64,000 bases of DNA from Chitinophaga pinensis. GTDB lineage: Bacteria; Bacteroidota; Bacteroidia; Flavobacteriales; Flavobacteriaceae. The notes under the pieces were generated by a model that saw only the letters and a list, made by a program, of their open reading frames with translations, was not told the DNA's origin and did not search any database. A program made the position numbers and the translations under genes. The stretch lies in NCBI GenBank assembly GCA_945873505.1, contig CAMCDQ010000001.1, forward strand, positions 1-64,000. The letters run 5' to 3'. Position 1 is the first letter of the stretch, and the number at the start of each line of letters is the position of its first letter. Positions 25,207 through 34,330 of the stretch are shown here, one piece after another.

Positions 25207-25686
25207 CTAGGCATATTGAGTTTTAGATTTTTTTAATGCATCTTGAATGTATTTTTTCTTGATAATTAACATTCCAAAACTTTCTCCACCTTCTTTTCCA
25301 GTGTTTTTATGATGCATTTTGTGCGCACGACGCAAGGCTAAAACATATACGTTTTTTGTTTTAGTAAATACTTTAAATCGTTGGTGAATTATCAAATCAT
25401 GTACAAAAAAATAAGCTAAGCCATACAATAAAATACCAAAACCAACCCAAGTATACCAAGCATTTTTATTCATCATACCAAACATAATGAGTAACCAACT
25501 TGGCACAGCATAAGTGATAAAAAATAAATCGTTTCGTTCAAACCAACTTTTATGGTCTTTTTTGTGATGATCCGCATGGAAATACCACATGAAACCATGC
25601 ATGATGTATTTGTGATTTGCCCAAGCCGAAAATTCTGTTAGTATAAAAGTGACTAAAACAATGCTGCAATTAATTAGTATTTCCAT
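25207..25686 (-). CDS. crtZ: beta-carotene hydroxylase CrtZ
   Basis: CrtZ is a membrane di-iron hydroxylase that adds 3-OH to beta-ionone rings. The His clusters are all visible: HKYIMH (25-30), HADHH (37-41) with HKKDH, HDLIIH and RRAHKMHHK. Hydrophobic stretches surround them, as in the fatty-acid hydroxylase superfamily. Length is 159 residues, normal for the family. It begins 1 base after cruF ends. Confidence 0.92.
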   Translation of the reverse strand: MEILINCSIVLVTFILTEFSAWANHKYIMHGFMWYFHADHHKKDHKSWFERNDLFFITYAVPSWLLIMFGMMNKNAWYTWVGFGILLYGLAYFFVHDLIIHQRFKVFTKTKNVYVLALRRAHKMHHKNTGKEGGESFGMLIIKKKYIQDALKKSKTQYA

Positions 25687-25687
25687 G

Positions 25688-26314
25688 TTAAATAAATAGA
25701 TATAAAGTCGTAAAAAATATAATTTGTAAAATCAATAGTATTAATGAAACATTACGATTGCCTTTTATAATTGTTGGGTAAAAAAAGTACGATGTAAAAA
25801 AAGTAACTCCAATCCAACCCAAATAATTATGTAAACCAGGTAATCCGCCTTCAAACTGCCAAAAATCGAGTCCTGGTGCCACTTGTTCAATTAGTAAGTC
25901 AATAAGTGTTACCAATAAAGCTGCTACAACCAATGACACTATTTTATTTGCAAAGATAACACTTACAATTCTAATTCCTGCAAAAATAAGCATTGCCCAA
26001 TTGATGGAAATAATTAGTGGTACATCGAGTAATTTAAAGCCTAAACCATTTCCGTAGGAATATTTTCCAAAAATCAAGCCCGTTTTTACACCTATTACTT
26101 CTATAATAAAACCTAAAAAAGCGATAGAAAAAAAGGCTATTAGGAATTTTTTATCGGCTAACGGACTATGAATTAAAAAGACGAAACAACTAAGCAATAA
26201 AGTGTAGGGCGTAAAAGGACTAAAAAAAGTTGGATTTATTACAAATCCAATTGACCCTGAAACATAGACCAGGATTAAAAAATACAACAAATAGGGTTTA
26301 TATTTTTTTAGCAT
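25688..26314 (-). CDS. cruF: carotenoid 1',2'-hydratase, CruF family
   Basis: A 208-residue membrane protein with about seven hydrophobic helices. The motif EVIGVKTGLIFGKYSYG and the segment VAPGLDFWQFEGGLPGLHNYLGW (given here only as its ends) identify the carotenoid-biosynthesis DUF422/CruF family. CruF hydrates the 1',2' double bond of gamma-carotene-type psi ends and is the step before 3',4'-desaturation by CrtD. Its gene overlaps crtD by 7 bases, consistent with sequential steps. Distantly similar lycopene cyclases are an alternative but fit less well. Confidence 0.82.
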   Translation of the reverse strand: MLKKYKPYLLYFLILVYVSGSIGFVINPTFFSPFTPYTLLLSCFVFLIHSPLADKKFLIAFFSIAFLGFIIEVIGVKTGLIFGKYSYGNGLGFKLLDVPLIISINWAMLIFAGIRIVSVIFANKIVSLVVAALLVTLIDLLIEQVAPGLDFWQFEGGLPGLHNYLGWIGVTFFTSYFFYPTIIKGNRNVSLILLILQIIFFTTLYLFI

Positions 26315-27783
26315 TTTTTTTCTCTTTCTATAATTAATTGACTCGCTATTTTTGCGCTAAACAGGCATAAAGGAATTCCTCCCCCGGGATGCACACTTCC
26401 ACCCACAAGATACAAATTTTTAATACTTGATGAAAAGTTGGCATGTCTTAAAAACGCAGCAAATTGATTGTTGCTTGAATTGCCGTAAAGCGATCCTCCA
26501 TAAGACGAAGTTTGTTTTTCGATATCAATTGGGCTTAACGTGCTTTCTGTAACGATGTATTTTTCAATGTCTGTTTTTAAAATAGCATTAATTTTTTCAA
26601 TAACATTTTTACGAATAGCCATTGCATAATCGATATTTTCGTTTTTATTGTGCGGCACATTAACCATTACAAACCAGTTTTCACAACCTTCTGGCGCATC
26701 AGTTTTGCAATATTTGGAAGTAATATTGATATAAACTGTTGGATCGTCAGTTGGAAATTGTTCAGAAAACAGGTTGTCAAATTCCTTTTTATAATCATCG
26801 CTAAATAAGATATTATGCAATCCTAGATTTGCAAATTCTTTGTCTATTCCCCAATAAAAAACATACGCACTACTTGATTTCTCTTGTTGAATTAGTTTTT
26901 TAGGAGTGTAAGATTTTGGCAACAAATACTTATAAAGTACATGAATATCTACATCACTTGCCACAATATCAAAAGGGAAACTGACTGCGCTACTTTTAAT
27001 GGCCGATATGCGGTTATTAGAACCAACTTCTAAGGTTTCAACAGTTGAATTGTATTTAATTTCCACATTAGCTTCTTCGGCAAGTTTGACTAAATGGGTT
27101 GTAATTTGGTGCATGCCGTTCTTTGGTAAATAAGCCCCAAGATTAAACTCTAAATGCGAAATCATATTCATTAATGCAGGAGCTTTGTATGGATTTGAAC
27201 CATTATAAGTCGCAAATCGATTGAAAAGTTGTACTGTTTTTGGATTGGAAAATGTTTGCGAATTTTTTTCGTGCATCGTATTAAACAAACCCAGGAACGG
27301 GGAAAATAATATGCCTTTTAAGGTCTTAAAATTAATAAAATTTTTCAGTTGGTGAAGCGATTGTTTTAAAAATAAATCTTCGGTAGTTTTAAAATAAAAA
27401 GCGTTGCGCTTGATGTATTTTAAAACAGTTTCTTTTTTTTCATGTAGTTTTAAATGCACTTCCTCTGCAAAATCTTCTATATTGGCGGAAGCTTTTAGTT
27501 GCGTTCCATCGGAATAAAAATAGTTAGTAATGACATCTAATTTCTGGTATTCAAATTGATGTGAACTTCCTTGCAAATTGGTCAATTCATCTATTAACGA
27601 AGGCATTGTAAATAGTGATGGTCCTTTATCAAATCGGAATCCATTCATTTTAAGTTCACTCAATTTACCGCCAGGATAACTGTTTTTTTCAAAAACGGTC
27701 ACCTTAAACCCCTGATTAGCAAGCCGAATTGATAAGGCGAGACCTCCAATTCCAGCTCCAATTATACCAACGGTTTTTGTCAT
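26308..27783 (-). CDS. crtD: phytoene-desaturase-family carotenoid oxidoreductase, probably CrtD 3',4'-desaturase
   Basis: An FAD-dependent desaturase of 491 residues with an N-terminal dinucleotide loop (VGIIGAGIGGLALSIRLA), the motif YPGGKLSE, and GPSLFTMPSL near residue 56. The C-terminal FAD motif is NLYLVGGSVHPGGGIPL. The FDKGPSLFTMP form, rather than the GPTWYWMP form common in flavobacterial CrtI, together with linkage to cruF, suggests the hydroxycarotenoid 3',4'-desaturase CrtD. It heads the operon. CrtI is the main alternative. Confidence 0.82.
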   Translation of the reverse strand: MTKTVGIIGAGIGGLALSIRLANQGFKVTVFEKNSYPGGKLSELKMNGFRFDKGPSLFTMPSLIDELTNLQGSSHQFEYQKLDVITNYFYSDGTQLKASANIEDFAEEVHLKLHEKKETVLKYIKRNAFYFKTTEDLFLKQSLHQLKNFINFKTLKGILFSPFLGLFNTMHEKNSQTFSNPKTVQLFNRFATYNGSNPYKAPALMNMISHLEFNLGAYLPKNGMHQITTHLVKLAEEANVEIKYNSTVETLEVGSNNRISAIKSSAVSFPFDIVASDVDIHVLYKYLLPKSYTPKKLIQQEKSSSAYVFYWGIDKEFANLGLHNILFSDDYKKEFDNLFSEQFPTDDPTVYINITSKYCKTDAPEGCENWFVMVNVPHNKNENIDYAMAIRKNVIEKINAILKTDIEKYIVTESTLSPIDIEKQTSSYGGSLYGNSSNNQFAAFLRHANFSSSIKNLYLVGGSVHPGGGIPLCLFSAKIASQLIIEREKKC

Positions 27784-27866
27784 TTTTATTAATTAAAAAG
27801 AGTAACAAAATTAATTTTTTATAAAAGCATAATAGTACAACAAAAGTTAAAAAAATCCTATAAATT

Positions 27867-27902
27867 AAAAACCCCAACTTAAGTTATTAAGTTGGGGTTT
27901 AT
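27867..27902. terminator. terminator after pnp
   Basis: AACCCCAACTTAA (27870-27882) pairs with TTAAGTTGGGGTT (27887-27899), with A-rich and T-rich flanks. It lies 25 bases past the pnp stop on the minus strand and could also insulate crtD. Confidence 0.8.
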
Positions 27903-27927
27903 TATAATCTAAAAAATTAAATTTTTA

Positions 27928-30054
27928 TTAAGATTCTCTAGGAGGTCTTGGTAAAAGTGCTTTTCTAGAAACTTTTTCTTTTCTAGTTTTTGGATCAAGA
28001 CCTAAGTATTTCACCAAAAACACGTCACCCATATTCACTACATCAGAAACATTTTCTGTACGTTCCCAAGCAAGTTCCGATACGTGTAATAAAACTTCGT
28101 TTCCAGGAACTGCTGTATATTCTACAACTGCGCCAAAATCAAGCATTTTAATTACTTTCACTTCGTAAGATTCGTTCATTTGTGGTTTGAAAGTGATCGA
28201 TTCAATTTTGGCCAATACCGCTGCAATTCCAGCAGGATCAGTTCCTAAAATTTCAATTACTCCTTGCTCATTCACTTCATTGATTACGATTGTTGTTCCA
28301 GTAGCTTTTTGCAATTCTTGAATCACTTTTCCTCCAGGTCCAATCAACGCACCAATAAAGTTACCAGGAATAGTTCTTGTAATAATTTTTGGAGCATATT
28401 CTTTAACATCCTCTTTTGGAGACGCAAGAGTATCAGTAAGTATTTTAAGAATATGCAAACGACCGTCACGAGCTTGAGCCAATGCAGCTTCCATAATTTC
28501 ATATTTCAATCCGTCAATTTTAATGTCCATTTGACAAGCGGTAATTCCTTCTGAAGTTCCAGTTACTTTGAAATCCATATCTCCTAAATGATCTTCATCA
28601 CCTAAAATATCAGATAAAACAGCAAAACGATCTCCGTCTGTGATCAATCCCATTGCAATTCCAGAAACAGGACGAATCATTTGAATTCCGGCATCCATTA
28701 ATGATAATGTACCCGCACAAACAGTAGCCATTGAAGACGAACCATTTGATTCTAATACTTCAGAAACCACACGAATGGTATAAGGACAATCAGCAGGAAT
28801 CATATTTTTTAAGGCTCTTTGCGCCAAGTTTCCGTGACCAACTTCTCTTCTTGAAGTTCCTCTCAACGGACGTGCTTCTCCTGTAGAAAATGGTGGGAAA
28901 TTATAATGCAAGTAGAATTTTTCTTCTCCTTGTTCGCTTGGTGAATCAATTTGATTGGCTTCTCTAGAAGTTCCTAAAGTAGCTGTTGCCAATGCTTGCG
29001 TTTCTCCACGTGTAAACAATGCCGATCCGTGAACAGATGGTAAATAATCTACTTCACACCAAATTGGTCTGATTTCAGTTGTTTTTCTACCGTCCAAACG
29101 GGTACCTAAATCTAAGGTTACATTACGAACTGCTTCTTTGTTAGTTTTGTAAAAATATTTACTTACTAAATCGCCATTTTCAGCTAATTCTTCTTCTGTA
29201 AACAACGCTTTTACTTCTTCTTTTACAGCATCAAATGCAGCTGAACGTTCCTGTTTAGCTGAACCTTTACTTGCAATAGCATAAATTTTATCGTAAGCTG
29301 CTGCTTTTACTTTTGCATAAATAGCATCATCCGTTTTTTCAGTTTCGTACGTACGAACTTCTTTTTTTCCAAAAGCATTTGCTAATCTTTCTTGCGCTGC
29401 AATTTGGTTTTTGATATGTCCGTGAGCAAATTTAATGGCGCTGACCATTTCTGCTTCTGAAATTTCTTTCATTTCCCCTTCTACCATTGCGATAGAATCG
29501 GTAGAAGCACCAATCATCATATCAATATCAGATAATTCTAATTGAGCACGACTTGGGTTGATGATGAATTTTCCATCAATTCTTCCAACTCTAGCTTCAG
29601 AAATTAAAGTTTCAAATGGAATGTCAGACAAAGCAAGTGCTGCCGAAGCGGCTAATCCTGCTAATGCATCTGGCATAATATCGTCATCGTGAGACATTAA
29701 CTGAATCATAACTTGAACCTCTGCGTGATAATCACTAGGGAAAAGCGGACGTAAAACACGGTCAACTAATCTCATTGTTAGCACTTCGTTGTCACTTGGA
29801 CGTGCTTCTCTTTTGAAGAAACCTCCAGGAAAACGTCCTGCTGCTGCAAATTTTTCACGATAATCTACCGTAAGCGGTAAAAAATCGATACCTGGACTTG
29901 CTTTTCTTGATGATACAACTGTTCCTAAGATTACAGTTTTACCAATTCTTACTACTACAGATCCGTCTGCTTGTTTCGCTAAACGACCTGTCTCGATTGT
30001 GATGTTTCTTCCATCACCTAAATCGATACTTTCTACAAATAATTGTGGAATCAT
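27928..30054 (-). CDS. pnp: polynucleotide phosphorylase
   Basis: PNPase degrades RNA 3'-5' phosphorolytically. Two RNase PH domains are seen: [17 protein letters not shown] and [14 protein letters not shown] in the first, [30 protein letters not shown] and [10 protein letters not shown] in the second. The C-terminal KH domain has [15 protein letters not shown] and the S1 domain follows ([24 protein letters not shown]). Length is 708 residues. It is downstream of rpsO, the conserved rpsO-pnp order. Confidence 0.96.
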   Translation of the reverse strand: MIPQLFVESIDLGDGRNITIETGRLAKQADGSVVVRIGKTVILGTVVSSRKASPGIDFLPLTVDYREKFAAAGRFPGGFFKREARPSDNEVLTMRLVDRVLRPLFPSDYHAEVQVMIQLMSHDDDIMPDALAGLAASAALALSDIPFETLISEARVGRIDGKFIINPSRAQLELSDIDMMIGASTDSIAMVEGEMKEISEAEMVSAIKFAHGHIKNQIAAQERLANAFGKKEVRTYETEKTDDAIYAKVKAAAYDKIYAIASKGSAKQERSAAFDAVKEEVKALFTEEELAENGDLVSKYFYKTNKEAVRNVTLDLGTRLDGRKTTEIRPIWCEVDYLPSVHGSALFTRGETQALATATLGTSREANQIDSPSEQGEEKFYLHYNFPPFSTGEARPLRGTSRREVGHGNLAQRALKNMIPADCPYTIRVVSEVLESNGSSSMATVCAGTLSLMDAGIQMIRPVSGIAMGLITDGDRFAVLSDILGDEDHLGDMDFKVTGTSEGITACQMDIKIDGLKYEIMEAALAQARDGRLHILKILTDTLASPKEDVKEYAPKIITRTIPGNFIGALIGPGGKVIQELQKATGTTIVINEVNEQGVIEILGTDPAGIAAVLAKIESITFKPQMNESYEVKVIKMLDFGAVVEYTAVPGNEVLLHVSELAWERTENVSDVVNMGDVFLVKYLGLDPKTRKEKVSRKALLPRPPRES

Positions 30055-30086
30055 AAATTTTCCTTTTTTAATTTTACATTGGTTTT

Positions 30087-30137
30087 CCTGCCTGTCAGCA
30101 GAATTGTTGTGTTGTTTGTCCCGCCTTGGCGGATTGC
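30087..30137. repeat. degenerate palindromic repeats in the rpsO-pnp gap
   Basis: CCTGCCTGTCAGCAG (30087-30101) looks like a truncated copy of the palindrome at 22077-22126. CCGCCTTGGCGG (30121-30132) is a separate short palindrome. They fall between the inferred pnp promoter and the pnp start. Confidence 0.5.
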
Positions 30138-30177
30138 GTAGTTAATTCTTAAATCCAATGAAAAACCAAACTTTTTT

Positions 30178-30211
30178 TAAAGGTAAATGTAATTTAGAAA
30201 ATTAATCTCAA
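30178..30211 (-). promoter_or_regulatory. probable pnp promoter
   Basis: Minus-strand TACCTTTA (plus 30178-30185) with TTG (plus 30209-30211) 23 bases upstream fits the flavobacterial consensus with one change in the -7 box. The leader would be about 115 bases and include the degenerate repeats. Confidence 0.4.
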
Positions 30212-30257
30212 TTTGTGTATTTCAACAAATCTAATATCTAAACTCCCAAATCTTAAA

Positions 30258-30292
30258 TAAAAAAAGAGGCGCGTGGGCACCTCTTTTTTATT
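30258..30292 (-). terminator. rpsO terminator
   Basis: AAAAAGAGG (30261-30269) and CCTCTTTTT (30280-30288) form a stem whose loop region GCGCGTGGGCA can pair further. It ends in a T-run on the minus strand just after rpsO. Confidence 0.8.
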
Positions 30293-30294
30293 GA

Positions 30295-30561
30295 TTATTT
30301 TCTAATATTCAATACTTTGATAATCTCACGATATCTGTTGATTTCAGTTTTCTTTAAGTAATCAAGTAAACTTCTTCTTTTACCTACTAATAATACTAAT
30401 GAACGCTCTGTATTGTAATCGTGACGATTTTTTTTCAAATGCTCAGTTAAGTGTGTAATTCTGAAAGTAAACAAAGCAATTTGTGCTTCTGATTTCCCAG
30501 TGTTAGTTTTTTCTCCGTGTTTAGCGAAGATCTCTTCTTTAATCTCTTTAGTTAAATACAT
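30295..30561 (-). CDS. rpsO: 30S ribosomal protein S15
   Basis: S15 is a primary binder of the 16S rRNA central domain. The 88-residue protein shows the family pattern: TGKSEAQIALFTFRITHLTEHLKKN, given here in parts (TGKSEAQIALFT, ITHLTEHLKKNRHD), then LLVGKRRSLLDYLKK and RYREIIKVLNIRK at the C-terminus. It has its own promoter and terminator ahead of pnp. Confidence 0.96.
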   Translation of the reverse strand: MYLTKEIKEEIFAKHGEKTNTGKSEAQIALFTFRITHLTEHLKKNRHDYNTERSLVLLVGKRRSLLDYLKKTEINRYREIIKVLNIRK

Positions 30562-30616
30562 TCCAATATTTGTTTAATGATTTTTATGTATGCCTCATAT
30601 CTATTATAAGACCGTG

Positions 30617-30645
30617 CAAAAGTATAAAATAATTATGAATTACAA
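30617..30645 (-). promoter_or_regulatory. rpsO promoter
   Basis: Minus-strand TACTTTTG (plus 30617-30624) is a full -7 match with a TTG (plus 30643-30645) 18 bases upstream. The -33 element abuts the stop codon of the Cry-DASH gene. This is one of the best promoter matches in the window. Confidence 0.65.
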
Positions 30646-30646
30646 A

Positions 30647-31936
30647 TTATTTTAACCATAAATTTCTAAAGGCCTTGTTTTTATCATAATCATTGGCTTG
30701 TTTTTCGATATTAAAAAAACGATGCGTTCTCGGATCATTTCCAACACCAGCTAAATAAGCCCAATTTCCCCAATTGCTGCAAACATCATAATCTATTAAA
30801 GCTTCTTCAAAATAGGATGCTCCAAAACGCCAATCCATATTGAGTTCATTGCAAAAATAACTTGCTACATTTTGCCGACCTCGATTGCTCATAAAGCCAG
30901 TTTTCTTTAATTCGATCATATTTGCATTAATAAAATCAGATAGGGTTGCGCCATTTATCCATTGAGAAAGTAGTTTTTCGTTTAACGATTTCGAGTTTTT
31001 ATTTTCGGTTTTGATTCCAGAATACAAGAAAAATTTGGTTTGGTGTTTTTTGAACATAAATCGAAAAAAATCACGCCATAACAATTCGAAAATTAACCAA
31101 TAAGTAGATTCGTTTGCTCCATTTTCACTTTCGTAGTTTCTTATTTCTTGATAAATATATCGGGGCGAAATGCTTCCGATGGCTAGCCAAGCAGAAAATT
31201 TTGACGAATAATTTGCTCCAACCATTCCATTTCGGGTTTCCTTATATATGGACAAGCTTTTTGTTTCAAAAAAATAATGGTTCAATCTTTTGATTGCTTC
31301 TGTTTCGCCTCCTTTAAATTGGATTGCTGCACGAGAATCGATTTCAATACATTCTAAATTCAGCTCTTGCAAACTGGGCAAATTCAGTTTTGGAATTTCC
31401 GGCGAATTTATTGTTGTTGGCTTGGCCAATGCTATTTTAACCGTTGCTTCTTGTTCTGTTTTTTTTCTGAATACAGAAAAAACATCTGGAATGTCTTTTA
31501 TCGAAAACGGTAAATCTTCGGCATGATATAAAGTACTTGTACTGAAAGTTTCAAGTTCACAACGCAGTTTAAATAATTCGTCTTGAACCAGTTTTTCAGT
31601 TTTTTTTTCTTCAAAAGCAACTTCTCTTTTGGCAAAAACTTTTGTCGCATTGTATTTTTGTACAATTTTAGGAATTTCAACTTCTGGTTTTCCCTTTACA
31701 ATCAGTAATCCTGAACCTAATTCGCGTAAATTTTTATCTAAATCTATTAATGATTCTAATATGAATTGAGCTCTAAAACTTCCCGTTTTCTTGAAACCGT
31801 ATTTGGTAGTTTCAAAATGAGAATCGTCAAAACAATATACAGGAATTACTTGTTGGCTTTGAGAAATTGCCTTAACAAGTGTTTCATTATCAGATAATCG
31901 TAAATCGGTTTTAAACCAAACTATTGCAGTTTTCAT
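30647..31936 (-). CDS. DASH-family cryptochrome
   Basis: A 429-residue photolyase-superfamily protein of the Cry-DASH class. The N-terminal photolyase domain starts IVWFKTDLRLSDNETL. The FAD-binding domain has YSSKFSAWLAIGSISPRYIY, ELLWRDFFRFMF, MIELKKTGFMSNRGRQNVASYF and the segment WGNWAYLAGVGNDPR, all hallmarks of DASH proteins. DASH proteins repair CPD lesions in single-stranded or loop DNA and may also signal. It overlaps the upstream gene by 4 bases (ATGA) and is the last gene of the operon. Confidence 0.92.
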   Translation of the reverse strand: MKTAIVWFKTDLRLSDNETLVKAISQSQQVIPVYCFDDSHFETTKYGFKKTGSFRAQFILESLIDLDKNLRELGSGLLIVKGKPEVEIPKIVQKYNATKVFAKREVAFEEKKTEKLVQDELFKLRCELETFSTSTLYHAEDLPFSIKDIPDVFSVFRKKTEQEATVKIALAKPTTINSPEIPKLNLPSLQELNLECIEIDSRAAIQFKGGETEAIKRLNHYFFETKSLSIYKETRNGMVGANYSSKFSAWLAIGSISPRYIYQEIRNYESENGANESTYWLIFELLWRDFFRFMFKKHQTKFFLYSGIKTENKNSKSLNEKLLSQWINGATLSDFINANMIELKKTGFMSNRGRQNVASYFCNELNMDWRFGASYFEEALIDYDVCSNWGNWAYLAGVGNDPRTHRFFNIEKQANDYDKNKAFRNLWLK

Positions 31937-33468
31937 AAATCATTTATATTTTTCAAATAAAAGTCAGCTTGTTCTAATAATGCTGTTTTTGCATCAGGAT
32001 TCATTTTCCGCCAGACATTATACATCATTCCGATTCTTGGGTTTTTGCCCAATTTCTCTTCGTTTTTATCGTAAAAATTCCAATATAAACTATTGAAAGG
32101 ACAGGCTTTATCTCCCGTTTTTACTGCTTTTTTATAGAAACAAGAACCACAATAATGACTCATTTTATCAATATAGGAAGCTGAACTCACGTAGGGTTTT
32201 GTGCCTACAATTCCGCCATCGGCAAACTGACTCATTCCTCGAGTATTCGTAATTTCGACCCATTCGATAGCGTCAATATATATTCCTAAATACCAGGCAT
32301 CCAATTCGTCAGGATGAACTCCGGCCAAAAGTGCAAAATTTCCAGTAATCATTAATCGTTGAATATGATGGGCGTAAGCGTAATTCAAAGATTGATTGAT
32401 GGAATCTTTTAAACACAGCATTTTTGTATTTCCAGTCCAAAACCAATCGGGAAGTTTTTCTTGATTATCAAAGAAATTCATTGTGGCGAATTCAGGCATT
32501 TTCAGCCAATAAATCCCTCGCATGTATTCTCGCCAACCTATTATTTGACGAACGAAACCTTCTAACTGATTGTATTCGATTTCATCGGGTCGGTTTCGCC
32601 ATTCGGCTATTGCTTTTTCAATAACTTCTTGCGGTGAAATCATTTTTATATTCATCGAAAACGAAATTCTGGAATGATAAAGCGACCACTCGTTTGGAGT
32701 CATCGCATCTTGATAGGATCCAAATAATGACAAACATTCGGTTACGAAAAAATCTAATAATTCTAAAGATTGCTTTCTGTTTATGGGCCAAACAAAATTA
32801 TCGGCTTCAATAGTTCCAATAGTTTTAATATCCGTTTTATGAATTTCTGCTAAAATTTCCGAAACATTGTTATTGAAAACTAAAGGCGATATTGGCTTGT
32901 GATTTTTGGGTAATTTTTTCCGATTGTCATCATCATAATTCCATTTTCCAGTTAAGGGTTTGTCATTTTCCATTAAAACATCGTGCTTTTTTCGCATATT
33001 TCGATAGAAGCTTTCCATTAAGAACGTTTTTTTGCCTTCGAAAAATTCGCCAAGTTCATTCCGACTTGAAAAAAAATGTTCCGAATCTACGACAGTAGTT
33101 TTTACAGTCAGTTTTTCGCAGCAATCTTTTAGAATTTTATCCAATCGATATTCATCAGGAAATTGGTATTCGAAATGGGTAATTTGAAGTTCTGAAATTA
33201 GAGTTTCAAGATTTTTATCGAATGATTGTAAATTGTTTTCGTCATTTATTCCAATATAAATCACACTATGATTTGCTAATATTAAGGATTCGGAAAACGA
33301 GCGCATCGCCGAAAAAAATCCAACCACTTTTTGAATATGATGACTTGCATAATCGGTTTCGGTGCGAACTTCCATCATCACATAAGTCACAGATTCATTA
33401 ATAGTTTCGAACCAAGAATGCTTGCTGTTCAATTGATCGCCTAGAATTAATCGTAAAGTTTTTTTCAT
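31933..33468 (-). CDS. iron-sulfur bacterial photolyase/cryptochrome (PhrB/CryB type)
   Basis: The 511-residue protein starts LRLILGDQLNSKHSW, the signature of deoxyribodipyrimidine photolyase-related (FeS-BCP) proteins. Possible [4Fe-4S] ligands are MLCLKDS near residue 350 and C-x2-C-x12-C in HYCGSCFYKKAVKTGDKAC. Other family segments are GFVRQIIGWREYMRGIYW and MITGNFALLAGVHPDELDAWY. Characterised members repair (6-4) photoproducts, so that is the likely activity. It starts 1 base after the DUF2256 stop. Confidence 0.93.
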   Translation of the reverse strand: MKKTLRLILGDQLNSKHSWFETINESVTYVMMEVRTETDYASHHIQKVVGFFSAMRSFSESLILANHSVIYIGINDENNLQSFDKNLETLISELQITHFEYQFPDEYRLDKILKDCCEKLTVKTTVVDSEHFFSSRNELGEFFEGKKTFLMESFYRNMRKKHDVLMENDKPLTGKWNYDDDNRKKLPKNHKPISPLVFNNNVSEILAEIHKTDIKTIGTIEADNFVWPINRKQSLELLDFFVTECLSLFGSYQDAMTPNEWSLYHSRISFSMNIKMISPQEVIEKAIAEWRNRPDEIEYNQLEGFVRQIIGWREYMRGIYWLKMPEFATMNFFDNQEKLPDWFWTGNTKMLCLKDSINQSLNYAYAHHIQRLMITGNFALLAGVHPDELDAWYLGIYIDAIEWVEITNTRGMSQFADGGIVGTKPYVSSASYIDKMSHYCGSCFYKKAVKTGDKACPFNSLYWNFYDKNEEKLGKNPRIGMMYNVWRKMNPDAKTALLEQADFYLKNINDL

Positions 33469-33469
33469 T

Positions 33470-33607
33470 TTATTTGTTCATTCTACATTTATCACTACAA
33501 TATTTTACTTCGTCCCATACTTTTTCCCATTTTTTGCGCCAAGCGAAAGGTTTTTGGCAAACGACACACATTTTGCTAGGTAAATTTTGCTTTTTTACAC
33601 CTTTCAT
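33470..33607 (-). CDS. DUF2256 small zinc-ribbon-like protein
   Basis: A 45-residue frame starting [20 protein letters not shown] and ending CSDKCRMNK. Four cysteines (CVVC and CSDKC) suggest a zinc-binding knuckle; between them is a basic Trp-rich segment ([16 protein letters not shown]). This pattern matches DUF2256, which often lies beside FeS-type photolyase genes. The start overlaps the upstream DUF2071 gene as ATGA and the stop is 1 base before the photolyase ATG, so it is translationally coupled on both sides. Function unknown. Confidence 0.88.
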   Translation of the reverse strand: MKGVKKQNLPSKMCVVCQKPFAWRKKWEKVWDEVKYCSDKCRMNK

Positions 33608-34329
33608 TTATCAAATTTTAATCGGTTTCTTTTCCATTCTACTTTTACCGATGAACCTTCGGCAATGAAAACAGCTTCTGGCTTTGTATCATTTAAAACG
33701 GAAAACGATTCTCCATACATTGCTCTAAAATCACAATCAATTTTGGTTTCTAAAACGCTATTAATTTTCCAACTCGGATGCTGCAATCGGTATTCTTCTG
33801 TTTTGTTTTCGTCAATTTTAGTGTAACCAAAATAGTGCTCGTAAATGAATTTTTCTAAAGTTTCGGTTTTCATAGTATGCGACTTATTTGACGCTTCAAC
33901 ATATATACTATTCCAATTATTATTTAATTTCCATTCGAATTTTACTTTTTTTGACTCAAAATCGTTAGTTATAGAATGTCGTGTCGGAACTACGGTATAA
34001 TGTTCTTTGTATAACTTATTTGCCATCCAAGCCACAATTGGATATGGGATAGTTTCATTTATAAAAACCACGCCTCTTTTTATCTGATTTCTGTCTTTTC
34101 TTATAACGTAAAATCTAAGATTTATTTCTTCAAATGTTCCAAAATAAGGAATAGGAATGTTGAACAATTTTGTTTTTTTGAACATAAAACCAACCAAACT
34201 CACATACGCTTTTCCATTAAACAAATCAAGTTCTACGCCTTTTGGTATGAAAGGTTCTAGAATTTTTGGATCAATTTCGTAATTGGCCATAATAATATTT
34301 TCCCAATTGGCTTTTAAAAATATTGCCAT
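33604..34329 (-). CDS. DUF2071 (YqjF-like) family protein
   Basis: This 241-residue protein begins [20 protein letters not shown] and has [20 protein letters not shown], then [21 protein letters not shown] and [10 protein letters not shown], as in DUF2071/COG3361. The family has an acetoacetate-decarboxylase-like fold; no reaction is known. There is no signal peptide. It sits between two photolyase genes with a 1-base gap on one side and a 4-base overlap on the other. Confidence 0.85.
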   Translation of the reverse strand: MAIFLKANWENIIMANYEIDPKILEPFIPKGVELDLFNGKAYVSLVGFMFKKTKLFNIPIPYFGTFEEINLRFYVIRKDRNQIKRGVVFINETIPYPIVAWMANKLYKEHYTVVPTRHSITNDFESKKVKFEWKLNNNWNSIYVEASNKSHTMKTETLEKFIYEHYFGYTKIDENKTEEYRLQHPSWKINSVLETKIDCDFRAMYGESFSVLNDTKPEAVFIAEGSSVKVEWKRNRLKFDK

Positions 34330-34330
34330 A

